Origin: Aldehydirespirator sp965204415 | Lineage (GTDB): Bacteria > Actinomycetota > Acidimicrobiia > Acidimicrobiales > Aldehydirespiratoraceae | Reading direction: 5' to 3' | Length of the DNA stretch: 64,000 nucleotides | Assembly (NCBI GenBank): GCA_965204415.1 | Contig: CBDBEL010000004.1 | Location: 992,001-1,056,000 of the forward strand | Part shown: positions 7,284 through 15,030 of the stretch, one piece after another | Position numbering within the stretch: position 1 is the first letter of the stretch | Layout: each line of letters opens with the position of its first letter | Made by a program: the position numbers and the translations under genes | Notes under the pieces: model-generated | Told to the model about the DNA's origin: nothing | The model's input: only the letters and a program-made list of their open reading frames with translations | Database searches by the model: none

Positions 7284-9032
7284 ATGATGATCAAACGCAC
7301 ACTGTTGGCGCTGTCGGTGCTGGCTCTGCTGGCCGTTGCCTGCGGCGACGACGGCGATCAAGCCGTGGACGGCACCGCGGTCAGCGACACGGACGTAGCG
7401 CCCAGCGGCGCCGACCAGCAGGACGGCCGACAGGACGGCGCAGCCGAGGCGGACGCTCCGGAAGCCGCCGCGGACGACACCTCGACCGACGCCGCCGACA
7501 CCGCGGAGTCCGAGCCTGACGGCGCGGCCGAAGAAGTCGCGGCCGAGGACGTCGCCGACGCAGCGGAGAGCGCGGGTCGCTTCGTGTACGCCAGCGCGTT
7601 CCCCTTCGTCGACCTCGACCCGTCGTCAGCCTTCTCCGCGGAGCACATCGTGCTTCAGAACGTCTACGAGACCTTGACCAGGTTCAACCCGCCCGGATCG
7701 TCCGAGCTGCTGTCCCCCGGCCTCGCCGTGGAGTGGGAGTCGAACGACGACGCCACCGCCTGGACCTTCACGCTGCGCGACGGCGTCACGTTCCACGACG
7801 GTTCGCCGTTCAACGCCGAGGCCGTGAGGGCCTCGCTGCAGAGGACCATCGATCTCGGGCTCGGCGCGGCGTTCATCTTCCTGCCGGTCGAGTCCATGGA
7901 GGTCGTGGACGACCTGACCATCAGCTTCGCCCTCGCCTGGCCTGCCCCGCTCGACTTGGTCATGTCGTCGAGCTTCGCGGCCTACATCATGAGCCCCGAC
8001 TCCGCGGCCCAGGACAGCCAGTGGTTCAACGGCGGCAACGGCGCGGGCACCGGCCCGTACACGATCGAGTCGGTGTCTCCCAACGAGAACGTGATCCTGG
8101 CGCGGCACGACGGCTACTGGGGCGGCTGGTCCGACGGCCAGTTCGACGAGGTCGAGCTCCGCATCGTCGAGGATCCGGTGCTGGCCGAGCAGATGATCCG
8201 CAGCGGCGACGCCGACTTCACCTTCAACCTGCCGTTCGACGCCTATCCCTCCTTGGAGCAGGACGACAGCCTCGCGGTAGTGCGGGGCCTCTCGATGACG
8301 AACCTCTTCGGACTGCTGAACAATGTCCGTCTCTCGGCCGACGTGCGCGAGGCTCTCGTGCACTCCTTTCCCTATGACGACGTGGTCGACAATCTCTACG
8401 GCGGGGAAGCCACCCGGGCTGTAGGGCCGGTACCGCAGACGATGTGGGGCGCGGCGACCGGCGCGAGCATGCCCCAGACCGACCTCGACCGCGCCTCCGA
8501 GATCCTCTCCGGGGCCGGCGTCCAGGACCTCTCGCTGACCTACAGCTACGACGTCGGCGAGGTGGAGCAGGAGCAGATAGGCGAGGTCTGGAAGGCCAAC
8601 CTCGCATCCATCGGCGTGGACCTCGTGCTCGAGCCGCTCACCTGGGACGCGCGATGGGAGATCGCTCAGGGCGACCCCGCCAGCGCCCAGGACGTGTTCA
8701 CCATGTTCTGGTACCCGACCTACGTGACGCCGACCGACTTCCTGTACTCGCTGTACCGCTCCGAGGACGCCCCGTTCTTCAACCTCGGCTACTACAGCAA
8801 CCCGGACTTCGACGCCCTCCTCGATGCCGCCGACGCCACCAGCGGCACAGACACCGACGCCGCTAGCGACATGTTCCGGCAGGCCCAGCAGATCCTCATC
8901 GAGGACAACGCGGCGGTGTTCATGCTGGATGTGCCCAGCGTCTCGGTCATCGGAGCCGACATCACCGGCTACACGCCGAATCCGGCATACGAGAAGGTCG
9001 TCTGGTTCTATGACCTGAGGCGCACCGGCTAG
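7284..9032 (+). CDS. Oligopeptide ABC importer, substrate-binding lipoprotein
   Basis: A solute-binding protein of the SBP_bac_5 (DppA/OppA) family, 582 residues from the chosen ATG. That start gives a standard lipoprotein signal (MMIKRTLLALSVLALLAVAC) with the lipid-bearing Cys at residue 20, and AGGAGG lies about 9 bases upstream. A 75-residue Asp/Ala/Glu-rich linker then tethers the domain to the membrane. The mature part has family segments FTLRDGVTFHDGSPFNAEAV (near 165) and GTGPYTIESVSPNENVILARH. It heads the operon of two permeases and two ATPases, and nearby peptidases support peptide import; ligand identity is unknown. Confidence 0.9.
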   Translation: MMIKRTLLALSVLALLAVACGDDGDQAVDGTAVSDTDVAPSGADQQDGRQDGAAEADAPEAAADDTSTDAADTAESEPDGAAEEVAAEDVADAAESAGRFVYASAFPFVDLDPSSAFSAEHIVLQNVYETLTRFNPPGSSELLSPGLAVEWESNDDATAWTFTLRDGVTFHDGSPFNAEAVRASLQRTIDLGLGAAFIFLPVESMEVVDDLTISFALAWPAPLDLVMSSSFAAYIMSPDSAAQDSQWFNGGNGAGTGPYTIESVSPNENVILARHDGYWGGWSDGQFDEVELRIVEDPVLAEQMIRSGDADFTFNLPFDAYPSLEQDDSLAVVRGLSMTNLFGLLNNVRLSADVREALVHSFPYDDVVDNLYGGEATRAVGPVPQTMWGAATGASMPQTDLDRASEILSGAGVQDLSLTYSYDVGEVEQEQIGEVWKANLASIGVDLVLEPLTWDARWEIAQGDPASAQDVFTMFWYPTYVTPTDFLYSLYRSEDAPFFNLGYYSNPDFDALLDAADATSGTDTDAASDMFRQAQQILIEDNAAVFMLDVPSVSVIGADITGYTPNPAYEKVVWFYDLRRTG

Positions 9033-9208
9033 TGCCGCGTCTACGAAACGACTAGGGCGGAGTAGCAGGTCGAAGCCCACCTCTGCGGCTGATCCAAGGT
9101 GCCCCGACCAAATCCGCCACACACCGCCAGCACACTCCCGGGCCGGCGGTGGCACCCACACGCCCAGCTTCGTTGCAGGGTTCGCCGCGACCGCTCGACA
9201 GTGTCGGT

Positions 9209-9235
9209 GCGCCGGGGCCGGCCCGCGGCCGGCGC
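9209..9235 (+). terminator. GC-rich hairpin between binding protein and permeases
   Basis: GCGCCGG (9209-9215) pairs with CCGGCGC (9229-9235), with further pairing inside the loop. No T-tract follows. It lies in the 279-base gap after the binding-protein gene, where partial termination often lets the binding protein be made in excess over the permeases. The rest of the gap shows no gene. Confidence 0.4.
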
Positions 9236-9311
9236 GTGACGATCCTGCGTCGCTCACCTCGGTGGGCCATGATGGACTCGAGTTCCACGCAGGGCTGACG
9301 GGGCGGACTCC

Positions 9312-10337
9312 ATGAAGGGCCGAAGGGGCGGTGGCGCCGGGTACGTGCTGCGGCGGGTGCTCACGAGCCTGCTGGTGGTGCTGGGCGTGGTGACGATCAC
9401 GTTCGTGGTGTCGCGGCTGGTGCCGTCCGACCCGGCTTCGCTGTATGCGGGAGCGAGGGCCCGCCCCGCGCAGGTGGAGCAGGTCCGCCAGGATCTGAAC
9501 CTGGATGCCCCGGTGCTGTCACAGTACGTGTCGTACTTGGGCGACCTGGTTCGGGGCGACTTCGGGGTGTCGTTCGCGACCAAGCGCCCGATCGCACAGG
9601 ATCTGCGCCGGTTCCTGCCGGCCACCCTCGAGCTGGCACTGTCGGCCACCGCGCTGTCGATGCTGGTGGGGATCCCGGCGGGGGTGGCGGCTGCGGCCCG
9701 CCAGCGCCGCATGAGCGACACGTCCATACGGCTGCTGGCGGTGACGGGGGTGTCAATTCCGGTGTTCTGGTCGGCCCTGCTGCTGCAGTTGCTGTTCGCG
9801 TCCAAGCTGGGATGGCTGCCGCTGGCGGGTCGCACCGACTCCGACACGAGCTTCAGCGAGCCGACCGGCTTCTTCCTGGTCGATGCAGCCCTGTCGGGCA
9901 GCTGGTCCAACCTCGCCGATGTGGCTGTCCACCTGGCGATGCCGGTGGCGGTCATGGCCGCCTACCCGATGGGCTTGACCGTCCGGCTCATACGGGGAGA
10001 GATGCTCGAGGTGCTGGGCAGCGACTACATCGAAGCTGCGACAGTGGCGCAGGTTCCGAGACGCATAGTGCTGAGTCGCCTGGCGCTCAAGAACGCTCTG
10101 CTGCCCGCTCTCACGGTGCTGGGGCTGACCTTCGCGTACTCGGTGTCGAGCGCGTTCTTGGTGGAGGCCGTGTTCGCTTGGCCGGGGCTCGGCAAGTACT
10201 TGACCGACGCCATCGTCCGGGTTGACTTCCCGGTCATCACGGCCGGCGCGTTGGCGATCACGGTCGTGTACGTAGTCGTGAACCTGGTCCTGGATCTCGT
10301 CCAAGCCCGGCTGGACCCCCGGGTGCGGCTGGGATGA
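9312..10337 (+). CDS. Oligopeptide ABC importer permease (DppB/OppB type)
   Basis: A 341-residue inner-membrane permease. A first membrane helix (VLRRVLTSLLVVLGVVTITFVVSRL) and a periplasmic loop precede the usual five helices of the transport domain. The EAA coupling loop is seen as GSDYIEAATVAQVPRRIVLS, followed by LKNALLPALTVLGL. The overall plan matches DppB. It overlaps the next permease by 4 bases (ATGA). Its partners form the heterodimeric channel and the ATPase pair encoded downstream. Confidence 0.92.
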   Translation: MKGRRGGGAGYVLRRVLTSLLVVLGVVTITFVVSRLVPSDPASLYAGARARPAQVEQVRQDLNLDAPVLSQYVSYLGDLVRGDFGVSFATKRPIAQDLRRFLPATLELALSATALSMLVGIPAGVAAAARQRRMSDTSIRLLAVTGVSIPVFWSALLLQLLFASKLGWLPLAGRTDSDTSFSEPTGFFLVDAALSGSWSNLADVAVHLAMPVAVMAAYPMGLTVRLIRGEMLEVLGSDYIEAATVAQVPRRIVLSRLALKNALLPALTVLGLTFAYSVSSAFLVEAVFAWPGLGKYLTDAIVRVDFPVITAGALAITVVYVVVNLVLDLVQARLDPRVRLG

Positions 10338-11260
10338 ACGGCACCGCGCCGCCGCCCGCCCGCCGGTTCGGCCTGGCCGGTTCCGGTGCGATCAGGCGGA
10401 TAGCGGCGCCGGGGAGCTCGTTCTGGCACTACCGCCGCAGCCGGTTGGGCATGGCCGCCGCGATCGTGGCAGCGGCCTTCGTTGTGGCGGCACTGTTCGC
10501 TCCATGGCTCACGCCCTACGCGGACGCGGGCCGCGGCGTCCCGGATCTGCCGATCAGACTGCAGGGACCGAGCTGGTCTCACTGGCTGGGCACCGACGAT
10601 CTGGGCCGCGACATGCTGGCCCGACTGCTCTTCGGTGCCCGCACGGCGCTGGTGGTGGCCTTCGGCGTGGTGGCGCTGTCAGTGGCTATCGGAGTGGTGA
10701 TCGGCGCGGTGGCCGGCTACTTCGGGCGCTGGGTGGACGAGGCCCTGATGCGGGTCACCGACACGTTCCTGGCCTTCCCGCCGCTGCTGCTGGCGGTGCT
10801 GGTGGCGGCGGCGCTGGGAGCGAGCCTCCGCAACACGGTCATCGCGATCGCGGTGTCGTGGTGGCCGTGGTACGCGCGCCTGGTGCGTTCCCAGGTGCTG
10901 AGCTTGCGCGAGCGGCCCTACATCAAGGCCCTCAGAGCCATAGGCGTGCCCCACCCGCGCATCATCGCGCTGCACGCCGTGCCCAACGCGATGGCTCCGG
11001 TGTGGGTGCAGGCCACCGCCGACCTCGGTGCCGCGCTGCTCACCGCCGCCGGCCTGAGCTTCGTCGGGCTCGGACCGCGCCCGCCCACCGCGGACTGGGG
11101 AACCATGATCGCAGAGGGACGCCAGTACGTGTTGTCGGGGCAATGGTGGATCGCCGGTTTCGCGGGGGCGGCCATCGTCGTCGTCGCTATGGCCTTCAAT
11201 CTCGCGGGCGACGTCGTCCGAGACGTGACCGACCCCAAGACCAGGCAGAGTCGACCATGA
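10334..11260 (+). CDS. Oligopeptide ABC importer permease (DppC/OppC type)
   Basis: A 308-residue permease with the N-terminal OppC-like helix (MAAAIVAAAFVVAALFAPWL), the signature HWLGTDDLGRDMLARLLFGARTAL, and the coupling loop RPYIKALRAIGVPHPRIIALHAVPN. It pairs with the preceding permease and overlaps both neighbours by 4 bases, so translation is coupled. The C-terminal helices end at the ATG of the first ATPase. Confidence 0.92.
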   Translation: MNGTAPPPARRFGLAGSGAIRRIAAPGSSFWHYRRSRLGMAAAIVAAAFVVAALFAPWLTPYADAGRGVPDLPIRLQGPSWSHWLGTDDLGRDMLARLLFGARTALVVAFGVVALSVAIGVVIGAVAGYFGRWVDEALMRVTDTFLAFPPLLLAVLVAAALGASLRNTVIAIAVSWWPWYARLVRSQVLSLRERPYIKALRAIGVPHPRIIALHAVPNAMAPVWVQATADLGAALLTAAGLSFVGLGPRPPTADWGTMIAEGRQYVLSGQWWIAGFAGAAIVVVAMAFNLAGDVVRDVTDPKTRQSRP

Positions 11261-12225
11261 CAGCCAACCATGCCGGCGAACCGCGCACCGCAGACGGGAC
11301 TCCGCTGTTGGATGTGGAGGGACTGCACGTCACGTTCAATGCGCCCACCGGGCCGGTGCGCGCCGTGCGGGGCGTGTCGCTGCACGTCGAGCGGGGCGAG
11401 ATCCTGGGCGTGGCCGGCGAGTCCGGATGCGGCAAGTCCGTGCTGTTCCGTGCCCTTCTCGGGCTGCTGCCGGCAACGGCGGACATCAAGGGCGCCATGC
11501 GCTTCGACGGCGAGCCCATGGGCACCGACGGCGCCCTACAGGCTGCAGCCGCGCTGATCTACCAGAACCCCGGCGCTGCGCTGAATCCGGTGTTCACCAT
11601 CGGCCAGCAGCTCCAGTTCGTCGCCGGCACCCGGGACCCCGCAGTGCTGTGCGGTCTGTTGAACGAGGCGGGCCTCAGCGAGCCCGAGCAACTGCTGGAC
11701 GCCTATCCCCACGAGTTCTCCGGCGGGATGAGCCAGCGAGCCGTCATCGCGGTGGCCCTGGCCCAGCAGCCCCGGCTGTTGATCGCTGACGAGCCCACCA
11801 CGGCTCTGGACGTGACCACCCAGAGTGTGGTCCTGGACCTGATTGTGCAGCTCCGGGACCGGCACCGCCTCGCGGTCGTGCTCATCAGCCACGACCTGGC
11901 CGTCATCGAGCGGGTGTGCGACCGGGTGATGGTGCTCTATGCCGGCGAAGTGGTCGAGACCGGAGCGACATCGACGGTGCTGACCGCGCCCGGTCACCCC
12001 TACACGCAAGCCCTGCTCGAGTCCGTGCCCCGACCCGACGCAGTCGGAGAGGAACTCGCCTCCGTACCGGGGCTTGTCCCCGACGGACGCCAAGAGATCG
12101 CCGGCTGTGCATTCGCTCCGCGCTGTCCTCACGCCCACGACCGCTGCCATGGCGAACGGCCCGCCCTCGTGCCCGCAGGCGCGGGCCACAGCGCCGCCTG
12201 TGTGCTCCTGGATCCGCCGCGATGA
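11257..12225 (+). CDS. Oligopeptide ABC importer ATPase (DppD/OppD type)
   Basis: A 322-residue ATPase. Walker A is GESGCGKS (near 59), the ABC signature FSGGMSQR, Walker B LLIADEPTTALD and the switch ISHDL. The C-terminal oligopeptide-transporter extension contains the Cys cluster CAFAPRCPHAHDRC, which holds an iron-sulfur cluster in some relatives. The ATG at 11257 overlaps the preceding permease stop; longer readings of this frame run into the permease gene and are not real. The stop overlaps the second ATPase by 4 bases. Confidence 0.92.
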   Translation: MTANHAGEPRTADGTPLLDVEGLHVTFNAPTGPVRAVRGVSLHVERGEILGVAGESGCGKSVLFRALLGLLPATADIKGAMRFDGEPMGTDGALQAAAALIYQNPGAALNPVFTIGQQLQFVAGTRDPAVLCGLLNEAGLSEPEQLLDAYPHEFSGGMSQRAVIAVALAQQPRLLIADEPTTALDVTTQSVVLDLIVQLRDRHRLAVVLISHDLAVIERVCDRVMVLYAGEVVETGATSTVLTAPGHPYTQALLESVPRPDAVGEELASVPGLVPDGRQEIAGCAFAPRCPHAHDRCHGERPALVPAGAGHSAACVLLDPPR

Positions 12226-12986
12226 GCCCGCTTCTGGCGATACAGGGCTTGCAGGTCGAGCATCGCGGCCGTCAACGCTCGGTCAGAGCGATCGAGGACC
12301 TAGACCTCGAGGTGTTCAACTCCCAGACGGTCGCGGTAGTCGGAGAGTCCGGCGCGGGCAAGTCCACCCTCGCCGAGGCAATAGTCGGCCTCGTGCGCCC
12401 GGCAGCCGGCAGCATCCGCTTCGACGGCCGCGAACTGATCGGCCTGCGGGGCCGACGCGGGCGCGAGGTCCGGCGCAAGGTCCAGATGGTCGCCCAGAAC
12501 CCGCTGCTCTCGCTCAGCCCCCGCAGGCTGATAGCAGCCCAGATCGAGGAACCTCTGAAGGTCCACACCAGCCTCAGCCGCGCCGAGCGCAAACATCGTG
12601 CCGACCAGGTGCTTGCCGCCCTAGGACTCAGCTCAGCCGTTCGCGGCCGCTACCCCCACGAGCTGAGCGGCGGCCAGGCCCAACGGGCTGTGCTGGCCCG
12701 GGCGCTGGTCCTGGAACCGTCGATGATCATCTTCGATGAACCCACCTCAGCTCTCGACGTGTCCGTGCAGGCGGGCGTGCTGAATCTCCTGCGGCAGCTC
12801 AAGACCGATCACGGACTCACCTACCTCTTCATCACCCACGACCTGGGCGTCGCCAGGCACCTAGCCGACCGCATCGCGGTCATGCGGGCAGGCGAGATCG
12901 TCGAACAGCAGCCGACCCAAGCCCTGTTCGCCGATCCCCAGCACCCCTACACGCGCACGCTGCTCGATTCCTCACTGACCGTCTAG
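12222..12986 (+). CDS. Oligopeptide ABC importer ATPase (DppF/OppF type)
   Basis: A 254-residue ATPase, last gene of the importer operon. Walker A GESGAGKS, signature LSGGQAQR, Walker B MIIFDEPTSALD and switch ITHDLG are all intact. It ends shortly after HPYTRTLLDSS and so lacks the Cys-rich C-terminal extension of its partner, which is common for the shorter subunit. The start is set by the 4-base overlap with the previous gene. Confidence 0.92.
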   Translation: MSPLLAIQGLQVEHRGRQRSVRAIEDLDLEVFNSQTVAVVGESGAGKSTLAEAIVGLVRPAAGSIRFDGRELIGLRGRRGREVRRKVQMVAQNPLLSLSPRRLIAAQIEEPLKVHTSLSRAERKHRADQVLAALGLSSAVRGRYPHELSGGQAQRAVLARALVLEPSMIIFDEPTSALDVSVQAGVLNLLRQLKTDHGLTYLFITHDLGVARHLADRIAVMRAGEIVEQQPTQALFADPQHPYTRTLLDSSLTV

Positions 12987-13085
12987 CGCCCCGACACCCG
13001 CGACCCTGGCCCGTCAACCGCCGATACCCAGCGGGGCCTCGGCCGTGGTCGCCAGGCAGGCACTACCTTCTGTTATGCATTACGA

Positions 13086-13097
13086 TATACTTCTTGT
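13086..13097 (+). promoter_or_regulatory. TATACT -10 element giving a near-leaderless antitoxin mRNA
   Basis: TATACT (13086-13091) ends six bases before the ATG of the second RHH antitoxin. No Shine-Dalgarno is present, so transcription should begin at or within a base of the start codon. The -35 region (CTACCT) is poor. ATGCAT just upstream could be an operator half. Confidence 0.5.
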
Positions 13098-13346
13098 ATG
13101 GCACAACTGATTGCAAGGGTGGACGACGAACTGATGGCCGAGTTGGACTCGATTGTGGCCAGCGGCGAGGCAGAGTCTCGCTCCGACGCCGTGCGGCGAG
13201 CTCTCGAGGCGATGATCGACCAGCGCCGGCGCCGGCTCATCGGGGAAGCCATCGCGGAGGGCTACCGCCGGGTGCCCGAGACCGACGAGGAACTCGGCTG
13301 GGCCATTGACAGCACCCGTTCCATGATCGCGGAGGAGCCCTGGTAG
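13098..13346 (+). CDS. Ribbon-helix-helix antitoxin (second MazEF-type module)
   Basis: An 82-residue protein with an N-terminal strand (MAQLIARVDDELMAELDSIV) and the helix pair SRSDAVRRALEAMIDQRRRR, typical of CopG/MazE-like ribbon-helix-helix antitoxins. The acidic tail (PETDEELGWAIDSTRSMIAEEPW) is the likely toxin-binding arm. It is two bases from the downstream MazF-like gene. The -10-like element at the start suggests leaderless translation. It differs clearly from the antitoxin at the window start, so the modules are probably not interchangeable. Confidence 0.83.
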   Translation: MAQLIARVDDELMAELDSIVASGEAESRSDAVRRALEAMIDQRRRRLIGEAIAEGYRRVPETDEELGWAIDSTRSMIAEEPW

Positions 13347-13348
13347 CG

Positions 13349-13660
13349 GTGGTGGCGATGGCTCAGGGCGACATCTGGTGGGCTGAGAGCGAACTGGGAC
13401 GCCGGCCCGTGCTGGTAGTGACCCGCAACGAAGCGATCCCCGTGCTGAACAAGGTCGTGGTCGCCCCGATCACCCGCACCGTTCGGGGGATACCGACAGA
13501 GGTGCCCCTCGATTCCGAAAGCGGCCTGCCCGATCGCGGCGCGGCGTCATTCGACAATCTTCGAGTCGTTGTCAAGTCGCATCTCACCGAGCGGGTCGGC
13601 TCCATCTCCCACCGGCGCGCCGAGATCTGCGCCGCTCTGGCCGCCATGGCCGACTGCTGA
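13349..13660 (+). CDS. MazF/PemK-like endoribonuclease toxin (second module)
   Basis: A 103-residue MazF-family toxin: AQGDIWWAESELGRRPVLVVTRN, VVVAPITRTVRGIPTEVPL and ASFDNLRVVVKSHL follow the standard motif order (GDIW, RPVLV, PxTxxxR, the N-L-R-V segment). Translation may begin at GTG 13349 or at the in-frame ATG at 13358 (MAQGDIWW); the latter gives the more usual N-terminus. It is expected to cleave mRNA and to be silenced by the upstream antitoxin. Confidence 0.85.
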   Translation: MVAMAQGDIWWAESELGRRPVLVVTRNEAIPVLNKVVVAPITRTVRGIPTEVPLDSESGLPDRGAASFDNLRVVVKSHLTERVGSISHRRAEICAALAAMADC

Positions 13661-13798
13661 ACCATCACGGGGCCTCGGGCAGCGGCTCGCGGGCGTGCTG
13701 GCCTTCGTTGCCTGCGAGCACTACGGTCGGGGCCGCTAGCACACGACCCACGGCGGAGCGCTTGCTCGGCCGGGCGAATCGGCTCTCGCGGAGCAATC

Positions 13799-14953
13799 GT
13801 GATCATCCTCGCAAACGGCAAGACGAACGAGGTCGCCCAGCGAAGCGACGCCGACGGGGCCATGTGGGTGCGCCTCGGCGAGCTCCCGGCCGCCACCGGC
13901 TGGCAGATGAAACCGCAGGGCGCGTGCCTCGGCGAGTTGTGCGTGCCGCTGCCGGAGAGCCAGCGCGACGAGTGGATCGCCGACGCCGACGACTGGGTGT
14001 GGCTCAACTACTCGGCGTTCGCGGCCATGATCGGCCAGAAGCACGTGCGCGACGGCGACGTCTGGAGCCTCGGCTCGGTGCCCGCCGTCCGCCAGGTCGG
14101 GCTGGAATGCGGAGTCGCCCCCGACTTCGAGGTGACCGACCGCAACGGCGACACGCTGCGGCTCTCGGACTTCCGCGGCCACAAGGTGGTGCTGTTCACC
14201 TGGTCATCGTGGTGAGGCTGCCGCTTCAGCCTGCCGGTCTGGCAGGAGCTCTACGAATCCATCGGCCCGGACCGGTTCGAGTTGATCAGCGTGGCCCAGG
14301 ACTCCGGTGGTCCCAAGGCGGTCGACAAGTGGTTCGACCGGGCCTCGCCGACCTACCGGTGCGTGGTCGACCCGACGCACGAGATCAGCTCGCTGTTCGG
14401 CTGGGTGAACGTGCCGTCGGCCGCCTGGATCGACGAGGACGGCCAGGTCGTCCGAAGCAACGAGGGCGTCTACCCGGCTGAGACGACCGTCGGGTTCGGC
14501 CTGGGCAAGGTCCGCATGGGCGACGACTCGTTCGCCGAGGCGACCCGCGACTGGATCGAGCGGGGCGCCGACAGCGAGCACGTCTGGTCGAGCAGCGAGC
14601 TGGCCCAGCGCCTGAAGCCCGTCGACGACGACAAGCTGCTGGCCGAGGCGACGTTCAAGCTGGCGTTGCACTTCGAGGCCGAGGGCGACAGCGAACGGGC
14701 CCTGAAGCACTTCGCCGCCGCGCAGGAACTGGCGCCCGACAACTGGAACTACCAGCGGCAGGGCTGGACCCACAAGGGGACGGCCTATGCCACCCTGCAG
14801 ATCCTGAGGCGGACGAGCGACATGCGCAAGAACAGCGACAAGAGCTTCTACGACCCCACCGGGCTGCCCGGCGAGAACCATCGCCGGTTCACCGAGCCCG
14901 AGTGGCTGTGGACTCCGGCGGTCCGGCGCCTCAAGCGACTGCTCCGCCGCTAG
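13799..14953 (+). CDS. Probable selenoprotein: thioredoxin-fold redoxin with UGA-encoded Sec (UGC motif)
   Basis: An open frame from GTG 13799 is interrupted at codon 139 by TGA (14213-14215) and continues in the same frame for 245 more codons to TAG, giving 384 residues. The flanks read FRGHKVVLFTWSSW-(TGA)-GCRFSLPVWQEL, the redox-active loop of TlpA/ResA/AhpC-type proteins, and the TGA falls exactly where the first active-site Cys belongs (U-G-C). The downstream part has the cis-Pro loop (NVPSAAWIDEDGQ) and a TPR-like C-terminus (LALHFEAEGDSERALKHFAAAQEL). A SECIS-like hairpin follows at 14230-14246. Residues 1-115 form an N-terminal domain of unknown role. No signal peptide is seen. The alternative is a nonsense-mutated gene, but the codon position and hairpin argue against that. 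Confidence 0.82.
14230..14246 (+). promoter_or_regulatory. Bacterial SECIS-like hairpin, loop GGTCT
   Basis: CCTGCC (14230-14235) pairs perfectly with GGCAGG (14241-14246) around the five-base loop GGTCT. The loop begins 20 bases after the TGA. The same GGUCU occurs in the apical loop of the E. coli fdhF SECIS, about 18 bases after its UGA, where the G and U contact SelB (established knowledge). Stem length and spacing lie in the accepted bacterial range. A weaker competing stem (GGCTG/CAGCC, 14216-14231) overlaps it. Confidence 0.75.
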
Positions 14954-15030
14954 AGCCACCCGGCGCGAGGCGGCGCACCCAGCCAGGCCCGGCCGCTACC
15001 GCCCGAAGGATCGCCCCATATCCTTCGGTG

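Noticed and set aside
7626..9257. A 543-codon open frame on the minus strand
   Set aside because: Antisense to the peptide-binding lipoprotein; low-complexity composition and no recognisable domain.
13799..14215. Treating the redoxin gene as two separate genes or a simple nonsense mutant
   Set aside because: The frame is unbroken on both sides, the TGA replaces an active-site Cys, and a hairpin with the SelB-type loop follows at the right distance.
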